Assembly (NCBI GenBank): GCA_027946555.1
Contig: JAPEVC010000301.1
Location: forward strand, 1-35,377
Length of the DNA stretch: 35,377 bases
DNA from: Gnomoniopsis sp. IMI 355080
Taxonomy: Eukaryota; Ascomycota; Sordariomycetes; Diaporthales; Gnomoniaceae
Direction of reading: 5' to 3'
Shown one piece after another: positions 17,221 through 26,654 of the stretch (positions are counted from its first letter, which is position 1; each line of letters begins with the position of its first letter). The notes beneath the pieces are model-generated. The model searched no databases and was not told the DNA's origin. It worked only from the letters and a program-made list of their open reading frames with translations. Both the position numbers and the translations under genes were made by a program.

Positions 17221-20200
17221 TGCGAATTAAAGATTAGTCCAGAGCTATTCAATGGCATGGAGGTATGACCGCTTCAGGGCAAGAAACGGTGTAGACATGT
17301 GCTGAGAGTACTGAATGGGTTGTTGATGTTCCCTGAGGTTGTTTCTCTTGTTGCTGTTGACCGAGGATGAAGGTGGAGCATACGCCAAGTCCTAACGCCA
17401 CATTTGGCGCGATATTTCTTTCCCAAAGGTCCGAAGACCAAGCTGAGGGCCGATTCACATGACAACGGGAAACGGGAAGGAAGGAAGCAAGAGGAAAGAG
17501 AATGGCTCACAAATGACCGAGGGAAAGGGCGTTCGAGGTCTACAGTACCTGGGCGGCTACTTTAAGCTGGCGGTGCTCTAGCAGGTAGCTTAGCAACAGC
17601 CAGACCAACAAAGATCTGTTCGCACAGGCTAGAACAGATTATAGGTCCGCGGGGAAATACAGGATAGCGAAAGGAGTGGTTCGCAGGGAGACCGTTTGCC
17701 TTGGCTTCTCGTTGCTAACCAAGTAGAACGACGAAGGGGCAGCGAAGGCGAGGAGCGAGGTGAGGGTAAAGGTAAGGTAGAGGTGAGGTAAGGGTCGGTG
17801 GGGAGGGGAGGTTGGACTCGTGGTGTTGACCCGAGGAGACGCAGGCTGGCTCTGCAGGTGGACGAGACAGGAATCGAAAGAGGAAAAAGGAGAACAGCAC
17901 TGGGAAAAACTTACCTGTATGGTACGCAAGCTTGGTCTGCGGGACTGGCCAGGTAAGGTGGTGCTGGTACGGGCGGGTACTACGGGTACCACGGGCGCTG
18001 CAGTTAGTTGCTGGGACCTTGGCAAGTTGGCAGGCTTGCTCAGGTCAGCTTTTTGGCACCAGCAGGACTGACCCCTGTAGCCAGCAACTGGCCCTGCACA
18101 GCTTGGCTCACCGTGGTTCGTGGATTGGCTTGCCAGTGGGTACACCTCGAGCTCCCAACTGAAATAAACTGGGGAAAGCCACGAACACACTTCTTCGCGA
18201 TTGACCTCCTCGCCTTGCTGCTGCACTTGTGTGTGCTGCACTCTCCTGCAACTGCACTGCATCTCCGATTCCGACCGCCAACCAACCACCATCACACGAA
18301 GATCTTCATGTCTGCATACCTACCTTAGTATGTTCCTCTTGGCCTCCCCCCCACTATAACGGCTACAAAGTAGGCCAGTCTGCCCAATTGGATGGCCAAG
18401 GTTCAATGTGAAAGCTCATACACGGTCCATCCGTGACGTTTTGGGCCTGTTTAGCCTGCATGGCCTGCTTGTTTTCCGTCACATCCTCCCAGATATCTCT
18501 TCAGGACTTTCCCGACTATTCTTACCGTTCTTACCGTTCTATACCTAGTCATTGCTATGCTATATTCCTATCTGTACCACGCAATGGCAATCTCACATCA
18601 AAGTGCATCAGAAGAGACCAGCATCCGGGACGCAGCCGGTACGTGGATCGATGTCATGGTGTTTCAACTTGAGCCAAGGCCAGGAATAGATTATAGACTA
18701 CTGTGTAGGAGGTATGTACTTAGTATAATACCTATGCAGCAGCTTCGTCATCACCAAGCACTCCAATCCGACTCGATCGAGCGACCTGCACGATGCGGCA
18801 AGACTCCCAACAGTCGTGCAACCAGCCAGCCAGACAAGACAGACCATGACGAGACTGACATTGAGCCACCCACTGCCAAGTCGAGTGTGGGAGAGCGCGC
18901 GCGCGTGTGTGTGTGTGTGTGGTAGTCGGTCGATACTTTATCGTTCAACTACCTACCTACGGTTAAGTTTGTTCTTTATTGTTGCGTAGCAGCTTTCTCC
19001 ACTGGCGGCCATACTGTGGTAAAGCTTCGAGCTTTGACTTTTGCCAAATCCCACGCTTCCCACGTTTTACCTTTCCCGACTCCGTCTGTCACCTCAAACC
19101 CATGTAGCTGGGCATGTGTGGTAGGTACTGTCGGGTCTTATATGATCCCATGCCTAGGCCATAATTGATGTAACATCTTTAATCAATAGCTGCACAGTAT
19201 GTCTCTTGCCCTGAGGAGATAGCATATCTATGATCGACTTACACTTTAGTGTCTCACTAGGAAAGCAATAAAGCCCCGAGTCTATTCTAGGCACGCAGAA
19301 AAGGCCATGGCGGGCAACTCGGAAGAGGAAAAGGTTGGTCGACCGGGGAACGTTCCGCGAGGTGATGGCCACGTTGTCGACGGGCAAACCCGCTTGACCC
19401 GTCATGCAATCCTAGCCTTTGCCGTTCTAAGCGAAGCTTTCTACTGCGTGTAAGATATGATCTGGGTGAGCTGAGCTGCCACGACAAAATGCCAAAGTCC
19501 GTCTGTATACCAACCAGCCTCCGAAGCATATGTCTTCGCAAACCCCCGCGACATACTACTGGATGTGTCATGTCAGCGAGCTTTTGTCTAACCTTCCGAG
19601 ACATCACCCTTTTCTTCCCCTCGTCCTCCTGCGATGACATCCTACTGTGAACCTGGCCCTACAGGGCCTGTCCGTCCGTGAGTAGGCCTCTCACAGCTCT
19701 CGAGCATTTGCCTCTCACATTCGCTACCCGCTGTCAGTATGCTAAAACATGTCTCTGGCGCCTTTCTTCGCCGTCGCCGTCACACCGACGGCTACATGGC
19801 AGATTGACTTTATCACAACTTACCTGTTTCGGTGCGAGAACGTGGGATTACTTGTGCCACGTCAGGAACGAGCTGAGACCCCAAGTTCAATTTTCCCCGT
19901 CTCCCTAGTCTAATTTTCCTATCCTCTCTTCCAAGTTTCCCCAAGGGGGGGATTGTGCCTAGGTTAATCTTCGCTGTCAAATCTGCGCATATGGTTGGAT
20001 CCCATCGTACCAATGCACACACAAGAGGGACAGTTTGTGAAAGGTACAGCCACTGAGAAAAGTCAAACTTTCCTGTTCTTGGTTGTTCCCCTGGCCAGAT
20101 CTGGATGATCCCGGAGAGATTGACGCCTTGCTCATCCATGGTCCGATGCCGAAACTCTATTGCCAAGGGCTCCTGCAAAGTGCGGTGTGTGCGCGTCTCT

Positions 20201-20736
20201 GCTAAACAGGCACCGGAGCATGAGCCTCTAGCTCCGAGAGCTGACACTCTTTGATGAGCCAGCATGGCAATATTCGTCTCATCTTGATAATGTCACAAAC
20301 CTGAGTTTACCAATGCTCCCGATGTGGCATATAGAATGAATGCGGCGGCTGTGCACAGTAGCCCTATACGATCTGTCTCGGGCTCAGCCTCTTCAGCACG
20401 TGTTCCTCGGCATGGACAGCGTCAAATTGACTGGAGCGGCAACGCGGTTCCGAGAAATGCCCCTCTTCACTTGCACGACCAGGCTCATGTTGACCTTTGG
20501 TAGATACTCGAATCGTCACCGCTCTATCGGTGCGAAAGATCAGTCCCAGGGAATGCTGCAGTAGCATAGTGGGCATGTGTCATCTTTGGGACAAGGGAAA
20601 TCTGTAAGAACTTTGGGATCGATTATCAGGCCGCCCAAAAATCTATAGGTTATATATTAGGAAAACGCTGAAAGATTTTTTCCCCCAGAAAACACACTAA
20701 CAGACCAGACCAAACCAAAGAAGTATTACCATATAC
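17221..20736. other. 3.5 kb region without a recognised gene
   Basis: The left part should be promoter and leader of the nrp1-like gene. On the minus strand a strong donor (CAG then GTAAGT, exon end 17915) suggests a leader intron, but no acceptor could be fixed. A 218-codon minus frame (18295-17639) is Ser/Pro/Leu low complexity without family resemblance. A 150-codon minus frame (20265-19813) is also unrecognised. Short tandem copies of CTTACCGTT lie near 18520-18540. The right end (20580-20736) is AT-rich and must hold the 3' UTR of the pathogen-related-like gene. I see no tRNA, rRNA or transposase sequence. Confidence 0.45.
18895..18921. repeat. (GC)n(GT)n alternating dinucleotide repeat
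   Basis: About five GC units are followed directly by eight GT units, a 27-bp uninterrupted purine-pyrimidine alternation in intergenic DNA. Such tracts can adopt Z-DNA and are length-variable microsatellites. No gene overlaps it. Confidence 0.8.
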
Positions 20737-21779
20737 TCAACCGACCTTCTGGTTCTCGAATCCGGTCACGTCAGCCGAGAATCCCATCGGACACTTCATC
20801 TTCACGACCTTCATGGTGTCTTTGGACGGCTTCATTTGCTCAAACATGTCCTTGCCGTCAAAGAATGTCTCTAGGCTCGTGATTTGGAGCTTGTCGTTGA
20901 CCTTTGCAATCGTTACACCCTGGATGTCGAGGGTTTCACCATGTGCTTTGATAGTCACCGTGTCGCCGTCCTCATTCTTGCCCACGTAGTCGCCCTTCAT
21001 CCAGCCCCAGTGCCGCCACTTGCACGCTACAACCGGCGGGCCGCTATACACCTCGAGCACCTCAAAGGCAAAGTTTGGCATCATGGAGCGGAAGGTGTTG
21101 TGGCTCTCTTCAAATTCGGAATACTGTGGGCCATAGTACTTGTTGGCTGATAACACGGCGCTGTAGGTGCCACTGCGACGGCAAAGGGTCATTTAGCAAC
21201 CGCAGCTCCAGCAGACACGGCCAACAGCGGGACAATCGATTGGCTGTTGAGGAGGGCACTCACACTTTCAACATGTGCTCGCCATCCTGGAAGGGACCGC
21301 CATTGCAAGAGAATTTGTACTCCTTGGGATCCACCGTCCGCCACTCAGAGACATGGAGCTTGTGTGACGCTTCAACTTCCCAGTTTTTGATTAGATTCTC
21401 AACCATCCGCTCTACTGAGCCCTCTTTGTGCGTTCCGCGTCTCTCTAACAACATATCGTCAGTCTTGCCTGATCAGCACACCCCTAAAAGTTCGCTTCGT
21501 ACCTTTGGCGTACATCTGTCTCGTCACTCGATAATCTGGAGGACCACCATGACGCCATGTTGCTTGATCTTTGGCCTTTCATATCGTCGCAAATCAGTTA
21601 TGAGCGCTCTTTGAAAGTCATGAGAAAGGGGTTGTACGTACAACAGCGTCTGGGTCCAGCATATAGTCTGGGTACGGAGGCCCCTCCACAGCATCACTTG
21701 CTTCCTGACCATCAACCGTCGCCCCCCAACCAAAAAGTCTCGAGACGACTGGAATATTCTGGTACCACCCGGCATTCAT
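20737..21779 (-). CDS. Pathogen-related-protein-like, NTF2/SnoaL-fold protein
   Basis: Four exons on the minus strand, 21779-21642, 21575-21503, 21444-21264 and 21172-20737 (introns 66, 58 and 91 nt), give 275 aa. The start MNAGWYQNIPVVSRL is chosen because the 52 codons before it look non-coding. The joins restore LDPDAV|AKDQATWRHGGPPDY, QMYAK|ERRGTHKEGSVE and GEHMLKV|GTYSAVLSANKYYG. Segments GGPPDYRV, LIKNWEVEASHK, FAFEVLEVYSGPPVVACKWR and HWGWMKGDYVGK follow the order seen in barley 'pathogen-related protein' and its fungal homologues, which have an NTF2/SnoaL-like alpha+beta fold. The biochemical function of this family is unknown despite the name, which reflects induction in infected barley. 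There is no signal peptide or membrane helix, so it is probably cytosolic. It is divergent from the Pmp3-like gene. Confidence 0.85.
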
Positions 21780-23873
21780 CGCGATTAGGTCTGTAAATAA
21801 GAGCTGACGAGGAAAGTAGGAAGGATAGCGTGTAACGGGGGATCGAAAAAACAGAAAAACGCAGGACATGTCCGCTGCCTTTATACGCAGTCCGTCATCA
21901 TTTCGCAAGCCTCGGCGCCGGCAAGCCTCACACAAGTTAACATCCCTTGCTAGTACGTCGATATGCAGACAAAAGCAATTCAGGGTCCCCTGGATTTCCT
22001 GCGAATCTTATCGTCCGAACCGCGAGTAGCTCAGCTAGCCAGCTTCGCTGTCTTTCTTCCTTTCCCTCGGGACGCAAGGGACGTGCGCTCCCAGCTCCTG
22101 GAAAGACTTGCCTCCTTCCTCCCCCATCACTATGCCTGCATGGCGTTGCCATTTCTAAGACACGGCTCCCAAGAAAAGCGTGGCCACGCTGCTGTGGGGC
22201 CATTCAAAAAGCATGGCGACAACGATGCTGCGCCGCGTTGAGGTGGCACGAACTGGCCCTATTCCGTTTTTTTCTTCCTTCTTCTCTTCTTCTTTCAATG
22301 TGGCTTCCACATGGCTGGCGAACAAGGCGAGGGCCTGATGAGGGCGTACAAGGGCTGCAAGATTACACTGCATCCCACGCACATGGAAAATTGCCTTTTG
22401 TTATTATGATTTTGGGAATCACTGGCTGGGCACGAGCCCGAGTGCCCCGAATGTCTCAAAGATCCAATATCCCCGACGCCCATGAATATCAAAAGGCACG
22501 AAGGGATAAGGGGGAAAAAGGAACGAGGAAAAGAAAGATAACCATACCCCGATCTATGACCTATCGAAAGAGTCATAATCTTTTGGTATGTCTCGGATGA
22601 GATCTCGCTAGTAACGTGACAGTCGTGGCGTTTGCGCCGGCGGATAAATAGCCCGTCAAACACGTGGCAGCGGGATCTCTAGTTTCCTCGTCCCAAAAAA
22701 GGGCAAAAAGTTGGGATGACATCTATCTCTGTCTGCCAAAGGATCGAGGCTGAAAGAGTTTCTCGCGTGAATGGGCCTTCACCTGTCTTGGTTGTCTAGT
22801 ACCTAGACTGTACTGCGGCAACGCAATCAATTCCTTACCTCATTCTGCTCGATCATCTGCGCGGGTATCGACCTTGTTTCACTTTGTATGCACGACTTTC
22901 AACTTTTTCCATGCGCGCCACGCCTTTGTGGGCCGATGGACTGACAGCCGAAATGCTTTTCCTCCCGGTAAATCCGACATTCCTGGGCTGCAATCCACGT
23001 GGCACGGGCGTGCCCTTCTTGATCCGTTTTTGCCATTGCAAGGCGGCTTGCGATGCATCTGACACGGCGCCAGAGAGACAAGATGCCAGAGACATTATGC
23101 AAGACATGTTCGTGCAGCCGGCCAAGCTCGATAGAGTCAAGTGTCAGGCCAGACTATGTTCTAGGGAGTCATTCGGAAATCCGAGGAACAACAGACTCCT
23201 GGCTTCTAACGCACCTTCGCCTTTCAAAAGCAATATGGCTTCAGCTCTTCAGGGATCCAACTCACGAAGATGACCGGGTGAGCAAGAGCAACATGCCAAG
23301 ACGAGCATCTCACACAGCAGCCTTTCAGAAACATCCTCGAAGGTCTCCATGACACCAAGGATTGCCAAGCGCAAGTGTCTTGCGATACCAAGCCGGCCTA
23401 GAAAGCCACGAGCTTCAGCAAAGAAGACAAAGATGTCTTCCTGAAAGACTCGCTCGCTCGTGATTGCGAGTTGTGTTGTCTCTAGGTAGGTAGGTACGTT
23501 TACCTGGATGTGACAAGATATGCAGCAATACACTCAGTCGCACCTTCTTTCCACATGCCTTTGACCTCACCTCGGTGGACCAAGAGTCAGGCCTTCCTTC
23601 CCTTGGGAGCACATCTACAAACAAAGCTACGTGTTCCCGATAATATAATCTGCAACACATTCACTTCAGTCATCTCACGAACCTGGCAACACGCCAACCT
23701 TGCTTCCATTTCCAAAAGCCCAATAGTCTCATCTCTACAATCTCTCCCTATCCGAAATATCGTCTCTTTGGCACCCAATCGACGCTATCAACACCCCGCT
23801 GCTCTCCACTGATCCTGCTCCGAGTCCTGCTTCTGTGACCGGCGCCCTCCACGGTGCGGGAAAATCCCTCAGG
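21780..23873. promoter_or_regulatory. 2.1 kb divergent intergenic region
   Basis: It separates the minus-strand pathogen-related-like gene from the plus-strand Pmp3-like gene and presumably carries both promoters. It contains G-box-like CACGTGG cores near 22660 and 22998, and pyrimidine-rich runs (TTTTTTTCTTCCTTCTTCTC near 22270). A TAGGTAGGTAGGTACG run lies near 23484. Several overlapping frames of 60-217 codons occur on both strands, none of them recognisable. Joint regulation of the two genes is possible but not shown. Confidence 0.4.
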
Positions 23874-24472
23874 ATGCCCAAAAAGACATTTTCCGGACAT
23901 GCCACCGAGGATTCAATGCTCCTCATTCTCGCTGTCCTCTGTGGGTGGCCAATGCCGAAATTTCTAATACTTTCTCAACCCCAGTGCTAATCACCATGTG
24001 TCGTTCAAAAGGCCCCCCTGCCGCGATTGTCTACGTCAGAGGCTGTGGCGTGCATTTCGCTCTGAACTTGATATTCTTTCTCTTTCTCACTTGGATTGGG
24101 GCCATAATACACGCCATATGTATTGTTGTCATCTACAGCGAGGAAGAGAAGTTGGGGGCGAGGAGGAAATCCCGGCTCCGAGCGCAGCAAGAAGGCATCT
24201 ACGATGAAACTCAGCGGCCATCGCCCCATTACGACACCAAGCCAGCGTACGCGACTGATTCTCAAGACAGAATCGTTGCTGACGATGTATATATCGCGGG
24301 CCACACGGACAGTGGGAGCGCGTTCGCTCGGGGCTCAGTCAATACTACTCTACGCGACGGCGGCGATCTGAAAGGACACCCCCCTGACGAGGCGACCCAG
24401 GCTGGCACCGAATACGGTACGAGACCCATGGTTGATACTCATGACTTTGGAGAGGATCAGAAATATGTGTGA
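23874..24472 (+). CDS. Pmp3/UPF0057-like small membrane protein with long tail
   Basis: Two exons, 23874-23940 and 23985-24472, flank a 44-nt intron (GTGGGT..CCCAG with a CTAAT branch site), giving 184 aa. A second in-frame ATG at 23916 would give 170 aa. Splicing creates a first membrane helix (MLLILAVLLLIT) in front of RSKGPPAAIVYVRGCGVHFA. The second helix NLIFFLFLTWIGAIIHAICI ends the Pmp3-like part. The PP, RGCG and IIHA landmarks fit the Pmp3/RCI2 proteolipid family, whose small members affect plasma-membrane potential and salt tolerance. The family is usually 50-70 residues. Here a hydrophilic tail of about 105 residues follows (SEEEKLGARRKSRLRAQQ...), as in longer fungal members. The sequence is divergent, so this is a family-level call. 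Confidence 0.72.
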
Positions 24473-26192
24473 TTCGGTCAACTTGAGGTATCTTGAACAT
24501 GGTGTTAAGGCAGAGGATTCAGTGCGCCTAGATTGTATAACCACTCACCTATTTCCAATTCTCTATACGACATGGCAGCATCCTATCTGACAGCAAGAAC
24601 TCCTTGCGGAGCATGAAAACGGAGTCGACTTGGGGAGGAGGGGGGGATGTTGAGGATTTGCAATCAACCTCGTCCTCCTATCTGGTTGTTTAGCCAGGGT
24701 TGCTGTATTATTGATAGAAAAAGTCTCTCAATACGGATAGTAATGTTTTACCCTAGTACAGTACCACAGAACCCCAATACTCTTAGGTTGGAGCTTGACA
24801 ATACCTGCTCGTAAAACTTTGAGATGTTGGGCGCCATGTCGTGATTTTTACATGTCCATCTTTGCCTCACGCCCAGCCGAAGTTTCATTTAGGCTGATTA
24901 CCTAGGTAAGGTATATAATATATTCGCTCTGCCCGGCAACTTGGTCGTTAAGTCAGCACTTGTGTCCCCACGTTTAGTGCTGTACACTTTTCCACAATGC
25001 TGTCAGCAGATGTGGGTTAAACAATACTGAGGGACCAACATGACGTAATCGAGGTAGATAAGGCTGCGTGTTTCGGGGATTATGCCATGTATGCATTTGT
25101 GCAAGTCAGTGAAGTTTTAGTTTGGCCCGTGTGTTAGTGGCGAGGCTGAGAGTTTCCGAATCGGGAACGAGGTACGGAACAGTAATGGCTAAGGTTGTCT
25201 ACGTACAGAGGGAGAACAGTGCCATCCTAACAAAGATACATAACGTAAAGTGGGACGAGTTGAAGAATGTGTGATTGGAATAGTGGAAGACTAAACCCTG
25301 AGTCAACTGATAGCCGAGGATAGATGAACCGCCACGTATCTGGTGGTCTGTGTGATACGACCTCTTGTTCGGTACATACAGCGTGAGCAAAAGTGTATAT
25401 GCGCTTTTTAGTCTTGACTTTATTTGCCGAGCTTTAGCACAGTGTATTGCATTCCTGTGAAGGGAATGCACTCACCGCCATTGATGTTTATAAATATTTT
25501 CATTCTCCGATTCGGCTTACGAAAGGGAAAGCCCGCAAAATGTCTGATAGGGAGGTACTGTATGTATACGTGTCTCTGCTCGTTTGCCGCAAGCCGTCGT
25601 CGTATGGCTGCTGCTGTAGGTAGTACTATGTAGGTGCAAGTCCAGTCCGTCGACCATTGAGAAAGAGCGGCTGTCCGGATGCTGTTGAGCCCCGCATTGC
25701 AAGATCCCTGCGCCAGGCAAATATCCTCCTGCCACGACTGTCTGCATGGTGCAAAGCAGGGGCATCGCGCCCGCGGCCAATCAGCCTTCGCGGAACTTCG
25801 ACCCTAAATTCTCGAGCACCTCTCTCCTCTCTCCTCATCAAGAGGTTTGCAGGCTCCAGAACACGTCGACGACAAAGAAGGAATCACGCCCAATTGCAGC
25901 CGTGTTTTCATTCCTTCTTCCCGTTGTCCCGTCCTAATTACACCGACCCTCAGCCCGCTCTCGCTTCCAGCGCATCTTCTTTTCCTATAGTCGCTGCTCT
26001 CGAGGTCCGTCTCTTCCCAGGACTTCGACTAAACAACCTCGCACACAAACGACAATATCAGCCTATACTATCCATACACACGACAAGGTGCCAGCAATCA
26101 ATCGCCTGCCGGAAGGGGAATCGGAGCTGCTCCAGGCCTGCTTCATCTGAGACATACAGCTTCGTACAGGAGGACCACAGCACTACAGTACC
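24473..26192. other. Intergenic region, 3' of the Pmp3-like gene and promoter of the Ser-rich gene
   Basis: No gene is recognised. 24540-25520 is relatively AT-rich with palindromic patches such as TTACCTAGGTAAGG at 24899. From about 25790 the plus strand becomes strongly pyrimidine-rich (CACCTCTCTCCTCTCTCCTC), typical of fungal promoters or leaders, so transcription of the downstream gene may start near here. A 179-codon plus frame (25657-26196) looks like leader sequence. Confidence 0.4.
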
Positions 26193-26264
26193 ATGAAGCC
26201 TATGCCAGGAGGCTACTGCTGCAGCCCTCTCTGCCTCCGCCTCTGCCACTGCCTCTGCCTCTAG
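26193..26264 (+). other. Short upstream ORF in the leader of the Ser-rich gene
   Basis: An ATG in good context (GTACCATGA) opens a 23-codon frame, MKPMPGGYCCSPLCLRLCHC..., ending at TAG 26262. It is rich in Cys and Leu. It lies about 390 bp upstream of the chosen start of the Ser-rich gene and would be in its leader if transcription begins in the pyrimidine-rich zone near 25800. A role in translational control is inference only. Confidence 0.3.
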
Positions 26265-26654
26265 GCCAGCCTCTAGACCACGCGGACATTGTAAACTCTA
26301 TCGTCGACACGGAGTGTGCCATTGTCCTGCACGCGATCAATTCCACGCAGCCGACCCCGACTCTGCTGCCACGACGTGCGGCCTGCGAGCTGCCATCTGC
26401 AACCTGCCTCTCGAACACGAAAGCACCCCCCCGTGAGCACCCCCGGCCCACGACCGACTTACATACGCCTTGCATACGTGCTACAGCAGCCCATCCCCAA
26501 TCCCCCATCCCGCATACTCCAGTTATCAGCAGCATTCTTGAGCGCCGTTGTGCTGCACTGTGCCCAGTGTGCCCGGCCCGCTGCTCTGTATATACATGAC
26601 AAGCCACACTATCAACGGCCTCTCCAAGGCGAACACGCGCCAAAGAGTGGAGAC

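Noticed and set aside
17639..18295. 218-codon minus-strand Ser/Pro/Leu-rich frame
   Set aside because: Low-complexity sequence with a strong splice donor inside it; more likely leader or promoter DNA of the nrp1-like gene.
19813..20265. 150-codon minus-strand frame
   Set aside because: Composition is unremarkable, no family is recognised and there is no neighbouring exon. Possible but unsupported.
21947..22600. 217-codon plus-strand frame in the divergent intergenic region
   Set aside because: Overlaps several other frames on both strands, has no motif, and lies where promoters are expected.
26316..26654. N-terminal extension of the Ser-rich protein to 688 aa
   Set aside because: Arg/Pro/Cys-rich sequence that reads like translated leader; the ATG at 26655 starts typical Ser-rich protein. 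Left as an alternative.
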